This document shows positions 1 to 7,066 of a DNA stretch of 8,131 nt, in pieces (positions within the stretch are counted from its first letter, which is position 1; each line of letters begins with the position of its first letter). Below the pieces are notes generated by a model. The model was not told the origin of the DNA. It worked only from the letters and a program-made list of their open reading frames with translations, and did no database searches. The stretch spans positions 1 through 8,131 of the forward strand of contig CAJVXD010000042.1 in assembly GCA_913009675.1 (NCBI GenBank), written 5' to 3'. This stretch comes from an uncultured bacterium (GTDB lineage Bacteria > Omnitrophota > Gorgyraeia > Gorgyraeales > Gorgyraeaceae). The position numbers were made by a program, and so were the translations under genes.

Positions 1-1071
1 CATCAAACAGGGATTGCGATTAGCGTAGAAGATACCTTGTCCGACGCTGATTTGGTAGAGAGGGTAAGTCTTATAGAGACAACCGCCTTTGAGAGGGTAG
101 GACAGCATATTGCAATAGATATGATAGCCTTGTTTAATTCCAGCTCTTCCACCGATAAATTTATCGCTGCCCTGGACAAGGTCCTCGAGAACTCAAAAAA
201 GGCCTTGATACTTGTAAGCGATAACCCGGAGACGATGGAAGGGGCCCTGAAAAGATGCGCCGACAGGAGACCTTTAATATATGCCGCTACAAAAAACAAT
301 ATTAAAGAAATGGTTCGGATAGCAAAGGCCTATAAGGTGCCGCTTGCACTAAAGGCCGGGGGATTAGAGGAACTTGATAACCTTTCTCAGGAGGCTATCT
401 TATCAGGCATACAGGAACTTGTTCTTGACCCCTCTCCCCATACATTAAACCAGGCCCTGAATGATTTTTCCCAGATCAGAAGGATGAGCCTGAAGAGAAA
501 TCACAGGACATTCGGTTATCCTATCGCCGCATTTACAAGGGGAAGGGATAATTATAACCTTGTCCAATCTGCCTGCACCTTTATAGCAAAATATGCGAGT
601 TTGCTCGTGATAGACTCATTAGATAAAGAGGCATTATTGCCAATCCTTACGCTGCGCCAGAATATTTATACAGACCCGCAGAAACCTGTTACTGTTGAAC
701 CAAGGCTTTATTCCTTTGGCGCCGTTGGCAAGGATTCCCCTCTCCTGGTAACTACGAATTTCTCTCTTACCTATTATACCGTCTCGCCTGAAATAGAGGG
801 GAGCAAGATGCCTGCCTACCTCCTGGTTACCGATTCAGAGGGGATGAGCGTGCTTACCGCATGGGCAGCAGAAAAATTTACTCCTGAGATAATATCCGAG
901 ACAATGAAAAGATTTGAGGTAGAAAAGCTCGTTTCCCACAAGAAGGTCATCATCCCCGGCTACGTTTCCGTATTAAGCGGGAAACTCGAAGATGCCTCGG
1001 GGTGGCAGGTCCTCGTAGGCCCCAAGGAGGCAACCGGTATACCAAGGTATTTAAAGGAGGTCTGGAGATAG
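1..1071 (+). CDS. acsC: Corrinoid iron-sulfur protein large subunit (acetyl-CoA decarbonylase/synthase gamma subunit), 5'-truncated
   Basis: This is the C-terminal 356 residues of the large subunit of the corrinoid iron-sulfur protein. With the small subunit AcsD it carries a methyl group on a cobamide cobalt from methyltetrahydrofolate to acetyl-CoA synthase in the Wood-Ljungdahl pathway, in the cytoplasm. The frame is open from base 1; a TTG at 37 is internal, so the true start lies before the window. Family members are about 440-450 residues, so roughly 90 are missing. These should include the N-terminal cysteine-rich domain that binds the 4Fe-4S cluster, which explains why no cysteine cluster is visible. 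What remains is the TIM-barrel-like region followed by the C-terminal cobamide-binding domain. Recognisable family stretches are VTTNFSLTYYTV (start near base 750), the VTDSEGMSVLTAWAAEKF region (near 823) and the closing GPKEATGIPRYLKEVW. The archaeal equivalent is named cdhE. Confidence 0.93.
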   Translation, partial: HQTGIAISVEDTLSDADLVERVSLIETTAFERVGQHIAIDMIALFNSSSSTDKFIAALDKVLENSKKALILVSDNPETMEGALKRCADRRPLIYAATKNNIKEMVRIAKAYKVPLALKAGGLEELDNLSQEAILSGIQELVLDPSPHTLNQALNDFSQIRRMSLKRNHRTFGYPIAAFTRGRDNYNLVQSACTFIAKYASLLVIDSLDKEALLPILTLRQNIYTDPQKPVTVEPRLYSFGAVGKDSPLLVTTNFSLTYYTVSPEIEGSKMPAYLLVTDSEGMSVLTAWAAEKFTPEIISETMKRFEVEKLVSHKKVIIPGYVSVLSGKLEDASGWQVLVGPKEATGIPRYLKEVWR

Positions 1072-1072
1072 C

Positions 1073-1097
1073 AAAAAATCAGCGCCCTGCGCTTTTT
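1073..1097 (+). other. Hairpin between acsC and pgsA (weak terminator or translation-control element)
   Basis: AGCGC at 1081-1085 pairs with GCGCT at 1089-1093 across a three-base loop. Beyond a small TC bulge, A residues at 1075-1078 can pair with T residues at 1094-1097. The T-run after a GC stem looks like a short intrinsic terminator. It ends only two bases before the pgsA start codon, so it could equally be a structure in the leader of pgsA. The stem is only 5 bp of GC-rich pairing plus A-T pairs, so termination would be partial at best. The pairing is read directly; the function is inferred. Confidence 0.45.
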
Positions 1098-1099
1098 AT

Positions 1100-1657
1100 A
1101 TGAACCTTGCCAACAAGATTACCGTATTCCGTATATTGTTGATACCCTTTTTCATAGCCTGCCTCTTGTATTTTCAGGGATCAAGATATTATCTCAGGCT
1201 GGTAGCAGCTATTATATTTGCCGTAGCTGCCTTAACGGATGCTATTGACGGCGGTATAGCGCGGAGCCGGGACCAGATTACAGACCTTGGTATTGTCCTT
1301 GACCCTCTCGCGGATAAACTACTTATAACCAGCGCCTTTATATCATTAGCTCTCATAAAGGACATCCCCGCTAATATGCGTATCCCTGCCTGGGCAGTCA
1401 TCTCTGTTGTAAGCCGCGATATCATCATAGTGCTGGGTTCATTAGTGATATATTTTATCAAGGGCAGCATAAAGATAAAACCCCGGCCCCTGGGAAAGAT
1501 AACGACATTCTTTCAGATGACGGCAGTGCTGGCAATCTTTATCGTTTCTAAATACAGCAAGGCCTTCATGTATCCGACGATCTTTCTTACCATTCTTTCT
1601 ACTTTGGATTATATCTGGTGCGGTTCCAGGCAATTGAATGAAGGACAGAAGCGCTAA
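1100..1657 (+). CDS. pgsA: CDP-diacylglycerol--glycerol-3-phosphate 3-phosphatidyltransferase
   Basis: The product (185 aa, normal length) is an integral membrane enzyme of the CDP-alcohol phosphatidyltransferase family. It joins CDP-diacylglycerol and sn-glycerol 3-phosphate to give phosphatidylglycerol phosphate, the committed step to phosphatidylglycerol. The family signature D-x2-D-G-x2-A-R-x8-G-x3-D-x3-D is complete, with D47, D50, G51, A54, R55, G64, D68 and D72; the aspartates bind the catalytic divalent metal. The start MNLANKITVFRILLIPFF is typical of PgsA, and KPRPLGKITTFFQ (127-139) is another family stretch. About five or six hydrophobic segments are visible. The ATG at 1100 is the only usable start: no ATG, GTG or TTG lies between it and an in-frame stop at 1052. 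No Shine-Dalgarno sequence lies at normal distance; the nearest GGAG (1064-1067) is about 30 bases upstream, across the hairpin. It is followed 24 bases later by plsY. Other CDP-alcohol transferases (for example cardiolipin or phosphatidylserine synthases) are less likely given the N-terminus. Confidence 0.93.
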   Translation: MNLANKITVFRILLIPFFIACLLYFQGSRYYLRLVAAIIFAVAALTDAIDGGIARSRDQITDLGIVLDPLADKLLITSAFISLALIKDIPANMRIPAWAVISVVSRDIIIVLGSLVIYFIKGSIKIKPRPLGKITTFFQMTAVLAIFIVSKYSKAFMYPTIFLTILSTLDYIWCGSRQLNEGQKR

Positions 1658-1681
1658 TCTTACTAAAGGAAAGGATGCACC

Positions 1682-2308
1682 ATGTATCTTATATTGCCTT
1701 TAGGCATACTAATTTCGTATCTTATAGGGTCAATACCAACCGCTTATATCTTCGGCAGGCTGTTAAAAGGCATTGATATAAGACAATATGGCAGCGGCAA
1801 TGTAGGGGCGACAAATGTCTTTAGGGTTATTGGTAGAATGCCGGGCCTGATTGCCCTGTTGATAGATATTGCCAAGGGTTATATATGCGCAAGTTATGTT
1901 GCAAATTTTTTTATGTATATCTCTCCTGTTTCAAGGCCTGAAGTATATCAGGTGCTTGCAGGGATGACGGCCATAGTAGGCCACAATTGGACAGTATTCC
2001 TGAAATTTAAAGGGGGGAAGGGCGTTGCAGTAAGTGCAGGTGTGCTGATGGCCCTTATACCGGGGATATTCTGGCTTGGGCTTCTGATCTGGGGGATTGT
2101 ATTTGCTCTCACAGGTTATGTCTCCGTGGCCTCCATTAGTGCATCCGTAGCTGTCCCGATATTGGCCCTTGTCTTTGGTAAACCGACAGAGATAGTGATA
2201 TCCCTGAGCATCCTATGCCTTCTAATAACCTATAAACACAGATCAAATATGCGACGATTGAAAGACGGACAGGAAAAGAAGATATCCCTGTTTAAAAGGC
2301 GGGCGTAG
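1682..2308 (+). CDS. plsY: Acyl-phosphate:glycerol-3-phosphate acyltransferase
   Basis: PlsY is a polytopic membrane enzyme that moves an acyl group from acyl-phosphate (made by PlsX) to glycerol 3-phosphate, giving lysophosphatidic acid, the first step of phospholipid synthesis in most bacteria. All family motifs are present: GSIPTAYIFGR (16-26), the glycine-rich GSGNVGATN (37-45), IDIAKG (61-66), GHNW (100-103) with FKGGKGVAV (109-117), and HRSNMRRLKDGQE (186-198) near the C-terminus. Length (208 aa) is usual, with several strongly hydrophobic segments. A purine-rich ribosome site, AAGGAAAGG in part of 1667-1675, precedes the ATG. The gene follows pgsA by 24 bases, which suggests co-transcription of two lipid genes; both enzymes also use glycerol 3-phosphate. 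plsX is not in the window. Confidence 0.96.
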   Translation: MYLILPLGILISYLIGSIPTAYIFGRLLKGIDIRQYGSGNVGATNVFRVIGRMPGLIALLIDIAKGYICASYVANFFMYISPVSRPEVYQVLAGMTAIVGHNWTVFLKFKGGKGVAVSAGVLMALIPGIFWLGLLIWGIVFALTGYVSVASISASVAVPILALVFGKPTEIVISLSILCLLITYKHRSNMRRLKDGQEKKISLFKRRA

Positions 2309-2313
2309 GCCCG
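2300..2313 (+). other. Small GC hairpin over the plsY stop codon
   Basis: CGGGC at 2300-2304 and GCCCG at 2309-2313 can form a 5-bp stem with loop GTAG, which contains most of the plsY stop codon. No T-run follows, so it is not a classic terminator. It sits 10 bases before the dinG start and directly after the purine stretch AAAAGG (2294-2299), the only Shine-Dalgarno-like sequence upstream of dinG. The pairing is seen; any role in translation is inferred. Confidence 0.3.
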
Positions 2314-2323
2314 GCATATTATA

Positions 2324-4288
2324 ATGGATAGCCACATAACAAAGATCTTTGAAATGTCCGGCCCTATTGCCAGGGCCATGCCAGATTACGAAACCAGGCA
2401 GGAACAGATAGAGATGGCAGGTGCCGTAGATGCCGCTGTATGTGATTCAGAAAAATTAGTGGTTGAAGCAGGCACAGGGGTGGGAAAGAGTTTTTCATAT
2501 CTCGTACCGATTGCACGGCATGTCCTTGAAAACGAAAAAGTAGCCGTTATCTCCACAAACACCATTAGCCTGCAGGAACAGATTATCCACAAAGACATAC
2601 CCTTTTTAGAAAAGGCGCTGGACATGGATTTTAAAGCGGTCCTTGTAAAGGGCAGGCGAAACTATCTATGTCTGAGGAGGCTCCATAGGTCCAATTTTAA
2701 GCAGAAGGACCTTTTTGCCGACGAGTATGAGATGCGGCAGTTTGCGAGGATAGCGGCGTGGTCTTACAAGACCGCGGATGGTTCGCTCTACGACATGCCT
2801 CAAGAACCTGACCCAAGGGTGTGGGATATGGTCTCAGCCAACACAGAAAGCTGCCTCGGCAAAAAATGCCCCTATTACAAGCATTGTTTTTTTCAGAGGG
2901 CGCGTGAGGAGATAAAGGGTTCACGCATATTAGTCACAAACCACCATATGTTTTTTTCAAACCTGGCGATAGAGGATGAACAGAGAAACGTATTGCCCGA
3001 ATATGATGTCCTGGTATTTGACGAGGCCCATAATATAGAGAACGTGGCAACAGAGCACATGGGGTCAAGCGTAAGTAACACCGGGATAAGATATTTAATG
3101 GAGCTATTGTTCAATCCAAAAAAAGAAAAAGGTTTCCTGCTGACTATCGGCGATCAGGATAGCATGGAATGGGTAGAGCTCATACGTAAAGGTTCGGAGG
3201 TATTTTTTAAGGAGGTCTTGGGGCGTCTTAAGGAAAGAGGGCTAAGGCCGGAGTCTGATTCGTTCAGGATCAAGGGGCCGTATTTCGTGGAAAATAGACT
3301 TAGCCCGCTGCTCTCCAGGCTCGCAGATTCCCTGATAGATGCCAAAGAGAAGGCGACTAATAAAGAGGATGAGCTTGAGATCGGCTCTTTTGTTAAAAAG
3401 ATAAACGCCTTGAATAATTCGATAGACCTTATTCTTAACCAGTCTCTCGAAGGCTATGTCTACTGGGTAGAATGTTCTAAGAACAAGCGCATCAACAAGG
3501 TCTCTATCAATGCCGCCCCTATAGATATAGGGAACATCCTTAAGGGGCTGCTCTTCTCCTCTCATAAGCCCATCATATTTACGAGTGCCACGTTATCAGT
3601 AGAAGACAGCTCTTTCAGATATTTTAAGGGCAGGATAGGGCTTACTGATTCAAAAGAACTGAAGCTCGGTTCCCCCTTTGATTACAGGAATCAGGTAAGG
3701 ATGTATATAGCCAGGGATATGCCTCTGCCTAACAGGATTACAGAATACGCCTCTGCGGTGGCCGAGAGGGTAAAAAGATACATAGGCCTTACAAACGGGA
3801 ACGCCTTTGTCCTCTTTACAAGTTACACCCTTATGAATATAGTTTACGAGGAACTGGAGGGTTATTTAAGTAAAATGGGGTTTGGGGTTCTCAAACAGGG
3901 GAGCGGGCTGGGAAGAAGCAAGATGCTTTCTAGGTTCAGGAAAGAAACCGGTTCTGTGTTGTTCGGCGTAGATAGTTTCTGGCAGGGCATAGATGTCCGG
4001 GGCAGGGCGCTCTCAAACGTCATCATTACTAAGCTTCCTTTTTCTGTCCCGGATTATCCCGTAACAGAGGCAAGGATAGAGGAGATTCAAAAGAGGGGCG
4101 GAGACCCCTTTTTGGAATATAACCTTCCCGAGGCGGTCCTGAAGTTTAAACAGGGTTTTGGCAGATTAGTAAGGAGCAAAAAGGATACAGGTATAATAGC
4201 CATCCTGGACAGCCGCATCATAAACAAGGCCTACGGCCGTAAGTTTTTGAGTTCCGTTCCCGAATGCGAAATAATAATAGAAAAGTAA
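2324..4288 (+). CDS. dinG: DinG-family iron-sulfur ATP-dependent DNA helicase
   Basis: This is a superfamily 2 helicase of the XPD/DinG group, which unwinds DNA 5' to 3' and acts on D-loops, R-loops or other structures in repair and replication. The 654 residues carry: the R-x-Q region (R25, Q26, Q28); Walker A EAGTGVGKS (48-56); iron-sulfur cysteines C116, C177, C182 and C188, where the last three keep the C-x4-C-x5-C spacing I recall for E. coli DinG; the DEAH box at 233-236 (VFDEAH); TSATL (420-424); SFWQGIDVRG (551-560); and QGFGRLVR (610-617). There is no N-terminal exonuclease domain like that of Bacillus-type DinG, so it resembles the shorter DinG/YoaA form. It lies 15 bases after plsY and has no close Shine-Dalgarno sequence. 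The ATG at 2324 is chosen because the family's N-terminal GP-A-x-MPDYE-R-Q-Q region begins soon after. A second Met at residue 11 is a possible alternative. DinG and YoaA cannot be told apart here. Confidence 0.93.
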   Translation: MDSHITKIFEMSGPIARAMPDYETRQEQIEMAGAVDAAVCDSEKLVVEAGTGVGKSFSYLVPIARHVLENEKVAVISTNTISLQEQIIHKDIPFLEKALDMDFKAVLVKGRRNYLCLRRLHRSNFKQKDLFADEYEMRQFARIAAWSYKTADGSLYDMPQEPDPRVWDMVSANTESCLGKKCPYYKHCFFQRAREEIKGSRILVTNHHMFFSNLAIEDEQRNVLPEYDVLVFDEAHNIENVATEHMGSSVSNTGIRYLMELLFNPKKEKGFLLTIGDQDSMEWVELIRKGSEVFFKEVLGRLKERGLRPESDSFRIKGPYFVENRLSPLLSRLADSLIDAKEKATNKEDELEIGSFVKKINALNNSIDLILNQSLEGYVYWVECSKNKRINKVSINAAPIDIGNILKGLLFSSHKPIIFTSATLSVEDSSFRYFKGRIGLTDSKELKLGSPFDYRNQVRMYIARDMPLPNRITEYASAVAERVKRYIGLTNGNAFVLFTSYTLMNIVYEELEGYLSKMGFGVLKQGSGLGRSKMLSRFRKETGSVLFGVDSFWQGIDVRGRALSNVIITKLPFSVPDYPVTEARIEEIQKRGGDPFLEYNLPEAVLKFKQGFGRLVRSKKDTGIIAILDSRIINKAYGRKFLSSVPECEIIIEK

Positions 4289-4307
4289 GGCAATTCCAAT
4301 AAAAAGT

Positions 4308-4336
4308 TTGACAAAAATAGTTCTGTGATGTATAAT
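4308..4336 (+). promoter_or_regulatory. Consensus sigma-70-type promoter for the secreted-protein gene pair
   Basis: A perfect -35 box TTGACA (4308-4313) and a perfect -10 box TATAAT (4331-4336) are separated by 17 bases, the optimal spacing. Transcription would start near 4343, giving a leader of about 36 bases to the start at 4379. The region is AT-rich. It follows the dinG stop by 19 bases, with no terminator hairpin between, so read-through from dinG could add to expression. No clear operator palindrome is seen. Confidence 0.85.
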
Positions 4337-4378
4337 TTTAACAGTTATAAAAGCCTTTAAAAATAGAGGAGAATAGGC

Positions 4379-5848
4379 TTGGGACACAGGACATCAGTAA
4401 AGTATCTTTTGTTTTCAATATTTCTTGTAAGTTCTATCTGTGTAACAACTACGAGCCATGCCGCTACTATATGGGACAAGCGCAAAAAGGCAGCTGAGGA
4501 TCTAATCCAGCCTGCACAGGCACAGAAAGAGACACAGGTTAAAAAAGCTGCGAAGAAGATACCCGAAGAAGTAAATCTATTAGACCCTGCCGATATTACC
4601 ATCCCGGACCAATACGGTACAATAATAGAGAGACATAAAGGCACAAACGGCAAGCTCATCGTGCACATCCAGGATCCGCATTCTAACTATGAAGGACAGA
4701 GGAACGAAGCCAATATCTTAGAATCGCTAATAAAAGATTATAACCTTGATTTAATTTTATTGGAGGGGAAGGTTTCGGACCTTAATTTTAACTACATTCG
4801 GGCAAGGGCGCCTCTTGAAGAAAGGATTAAAGAGGCCGATAAACTTTTAAAAGAGGGCGAGATAAGCGGGGTTAATTATTTAAACATTACTACAAATTAT
4901 CATATGTCTATCCAGGGCATAGAAGATAAGAAGCTTTACGACGAAAATAGAACGGCCTTATGGGAAATCGATAAATTTAAGGTCCCTGCATATAAATATG
5001 TAAATAGATTACTTGCGGCGGCAGATATTTTAAAGCCGTATATCTATAATAAAGACCTACTCGATCTCGACAGCAAAAAGAAAGACTATAATAACGAAAA
5101 AATAGATCTAATCGAGTATTACGGATACCTTTATAAAAAATCTAAAGAGAAAAACTTCCCATTGTATACCTTTCCGGACTTGCAGAATCTCATCAAAGCC
5201 AGTCAGCTCGAAAAAAAGATCGACATGGTAAAGGTGCGCGAGGGGAAGGCTTCGGATGAAGAGATGAAGGACTACAATGACTACCTGGAAATCACGAAAG
5301 GTCTAAACATAAACGACCTATTTAAACAAGGGGCAATGCTTGCATCTACGCTGGAGGATATATTGGCAACAAATCCTGACCAGAGAAAGCTTTTGAGGAT
5401 ATCAAAGGCCCTTTTTATCATGAGCAACCTTCTAAGGATAAAGGTTGTGCCCGAAGAATATAAATATTTTTTGGATCATAAAAGTGACTTTGACCCGAGG
5501 TCCTGGTCAGATTTTCTAAAACAAAAGTCTCAAGGACTCAATCTTTCTCTGGATATCCCCGGCAATGTTTCCATTATCAATGATAATTTATCTACGATAG
5601 AGCGATTTTACGGCTTTGCCTCGCAGAGAGACAGGATCTTTATGAAGCGGGTCAATGCGCACATCAGTAACGAAAATGCTGAATTGGCTGCCCTGGTCGC
5701 CGGCGGATTCCACACGCCCTTATTAACCAGGCTGCTTGCAGATAATGGATATTCATATGTAGTAGTCAGCCCAAAGGTAACAACCGAGACAGATGATAAT
5801 CTTTATCGCTCGGCCTTAAAAAGAGAATGGCTGCCAGAGATAAAATAA
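4379..5848 (+). CDS. Exported protein of unknown function with TraB/ChaN/EreA-like motifs
   Basis: A 489-residue protein I cannot name. The start is TTG at 4379, supported by GAGGAG a few bases upstream and by the signal peptide that begins at once: basic start, hydrophobic core at about 9-22, likely cleavage after SHA (26-28). The mature part has no cysteine; the only one (C21) is in the signal peptide. A lysine- and glutamine-rich linker (about 32-62) leads into the main domain. That domain has a beta-strand LIVHIQDPHSNY (93-104, with H96, D99, H101), a second strand ending in LLEG (E129), GIED (180-183), a charged helical middle (about 185-350), RDRIFMKR (417-424), and AGGFHTPLLTRLLADNGY (441-458, H445). 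The last part resembles the Gx2H segment of TraB/Tiki proteins, and the whole pattern suggests the TraB/ChaN/EreA group of possible metal-dependent hydrolases. That is inference. It is followed 13 bases later by another exported protein. I recall similar hypothetical proteins from Omnitrophota. Confidence 0.85.
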   Translation: MGHRTSVKYLLFSIFLVSSICVTTTSHAATIWDKRKKAAEDLIQPAQAQKETQVKKAAKKIPEEVNLLDPADITIPDQYGTIIERHKGTNGKLIVHIQDPHSNYEGQRNEANILESLIKDYNLDLILLEGKVSDLNFNYIRARAPLEERIKEADKLLKEGEISGVNYLNITTNYHMSIQGIEDKKLYDENRTALWEIDKFKVPAYKYVNRLLAAADILKPYIYNKDLLDLDSKKKDYNNEKIDLIEYYGYLYKKSKEKNFPLYTFPDLQNLIKASQLEKKIDMVKVREGKASDEEMKDYNDYLEITKGLNINDLFKQGAMLASTLEDILATNPDQRKLLRISKALFIMSNLLRIKVVPEEYKYFLDHKSDFDPRSWSDFLKQKSQGLNLSLDIPGNVSIINDNLSTIERFYGFASQRDRIFMKRVNAHISNENAELAALVAGGFHTPLLTRLLADNGYSYVVVSPKVTTETDDNLYRSALKREWLPEIK

Positions 5849-5850
5849 CA

Positions 5851-5856
5851 AGGAGG
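5851..5856 (+). promoter_or_regulatory. Strong ribosome binding site for the second exported protein
   Basis: A perfect AGGAGG lies five bases before the ATG at 5862 and just after the stop of the upstream gene (5848). It is the best ribosome site in the window, in contrast to pgsA and dinG, which have none nearby. This suggests the second protein of the pair is made at least as strongly as the first. Confidence 0.85.
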
Positions 5857-5861
5857 GAGAC

Positions 5862-7034
5862 ATGAAAAGAAGAAAATTATTTATCGCTTCGATAGTGTTA
5901 TTAATAGCGTGTATTGTCCCGGGCTTGCAAGGATTGACTTATGCGCAAGATTTTGTAAATCTAAAACCGGGAGATAGCGCTGAAACAAAAAAGGGTATCG
6001 AGGGTAATTTTCCAACCGAACACGATCAAGATAAAGGTTCTTTTATGCATGCATGGAAGGTCCTTGTCAGGGACGGTTATAAAAAAGGGTATACCTTTAC
6101 GGTGAAGGATTTTAAGAAGATGAGAAACTGGGCAGTTACAACAAGGGGTTATGAATTGAGGGGCGGAGTAGGACTAGGGGTATTCGGCCGTGTTGCAGGA
6201 AAAAGAGGAGAGTATAAGTTACTCGTAGACGCAACTCCTGAACAGATAGACGAGATTAATAAAAAGGCGATACCTATCGTAGATAGAGAAAGTATCTATG
6301 GTGAACCCCTGGGAATTGATAGCTATAGACTGGACCCGGCATATTTAGGAAAAGGAAAAAGAGGTTATCTTTCCAAGGGCGAAAAGATATTAAAGGAGAT
6401 AAGCTTAATTATAGCGGATGTAACCGGAGATAAAGTGCAGCCTCCGGAAAATTACCTTAAAAATAACCTTCTAGGCTTTGTTGCAATAGCTGAAGGACGT
6501 GGCGTTGGCAGTTTGCCCGCCTCAGTCTTTATTAATGAAGAGAAACCCTTTACAGTGGGCGGCAAAGAGCTAATCGACTATGGGGGAGTGAATAAGGACA
6601 CTAACCAGCATAGACTATTGGCTTCATTGGCAGATACACGCATGGTCCCTTCCTCAGCTAGGCGCAGGGGAGAAACCTATGATTTTTCGCCCGTTAAGAT
6701 CAAAACCGTTCTTTTTGAAGCCAAGTTTGTGACGAAGCATCCAAAAGGCTTTCGAGCTAAGTTTCAAGTCTTAAACCCGGATGAAACAGCAGTTATTGTA
6801 GCAAAAATTGGAGATAAAAATGAGAAAGCCATAAGGAAGGCATTGAAAAAAATGGGTTTATTGACTGAGTGGGGAAATAGGATTATAGTAATGGGCGTAA
6901 TGCCTGATTCTCCCAGCGCTATAGCATTTACTAAACTATTTGGAGGCAAAGGTTTTTATGATTTTCGAGATCAAAGCCTAAAGCAAATCCTTGATAACCC
7001 ACAATTAGTAAAGGCATTAGCTGGAGCAAAGTAA
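5862..7034 (+). CDS. Exported protein of unknown function, second gene of the pair
   Basis: A 390-residue protein that I do not recognise. It starts with a clear signal peptide: basic MKRRK, a hydrophobic core at about 6-20 and a likely cleavage after TYAQ (26-29). LIAC at 14-17 fits a lipobox by pattern, but the hydrophobic stretch continues beyond it, so ordinary signal peptidase cleavage is more likely. C17 is the only cysteine, so the mature protein would be cysteine-free. Visible stretches include a glycine-rich RGGVGLGVFGRVAGKRG (100-116), an acidic-helical DATPEQIDEINKKA (123-136), an arginine patch SSARRR (264-269), a segment predicted by eye as alternating strands and a lysine-rich helix (280-346), and a C-terminal region ending ALAGAK. 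No catalytic motif or transmembrane segment is evident after the signal. It shares a promoter and terminator with the gene upstream, so the two probably act together at or beyond the cell membrane. Confidence 0.85.
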   Translation: MKRRKLFIASIVLLIACIVPGLQGLTYAQDFVNLKPGDSAETKKGIEGNFPTEHDQDKGSFMHAWKVLVRDGYKKGYTFTVKDFKKMRNWAVTTRGYELRGGVGLGVFGRVAGKRGEYKLLVDATPEQIDEINKKAIPIVDRESIYGEPLGIDSYRLDPAYLGKGKRGYLSKGEKILKEISLIIADVTGDKVQPPENYLKNNLLGFVAIAEGRGVGSLPASVFINEEKPFTVGGKELIDYGGVNKDTNQHRLLASLADTRMVPSSARRRGETYDFSPVKIKTVLFEAKFVTKHPKGFRAKFQVLNPDETAVIVAKIGDKNEKAIRKALKKMGLLTEWGNRIIVMGVMPDSPSAIAFTKLFGGKGFYDFRDQSLKQILDNPQLVKALAGAK

Positions 7035-7066
7035 CCCTCAGGACTACAGGAAAAGAGGGCATTCCG

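Noticed and set aside
37..39. TTG at 37 as a start for the first gene
   Set aside because: The frame is open to base 1 and the protein lacks the N-terminal iron-sulfur domain of AcsC, so this codon is internal to a gene cut by the window edge.
1189..1633. Minus-strand open frames across pgsA (1189-1470 and 1442-1633)
   Set aside because: They lie opposite a gene with a complete catalytic signature, overlap each other, and show no family motif or ribosome site.
2320..2325. TATAAT overlapping the dinG start codon as a promoter -10 box
   Set aside because: No -35 match lies at the right distance (the region upstream is GC-rich plsY coding sequence), and transcription would start after the dinG ATG.
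2386..3565. Minus-strand open frames across the dinG gene
   Set aside because: They are antisense to a helicase with all motifs intact and their translations show low-complexity, non-protein-like composition.
4166..4668. Minus-strand open frames over the dinG end and the cassette promoter (4166-4387, 4357-4668)
   Set aside because: They run antisense through a perfect promoter and a signal peptide region, with no supporting start signals.
7035..7059. CCCTC/GAGGG stem just after the second exported gene as a separate terminator
   Set aside because: Only five base pairs with a 15-base loop and no T-run; the strong hairpin right after it explains termination.
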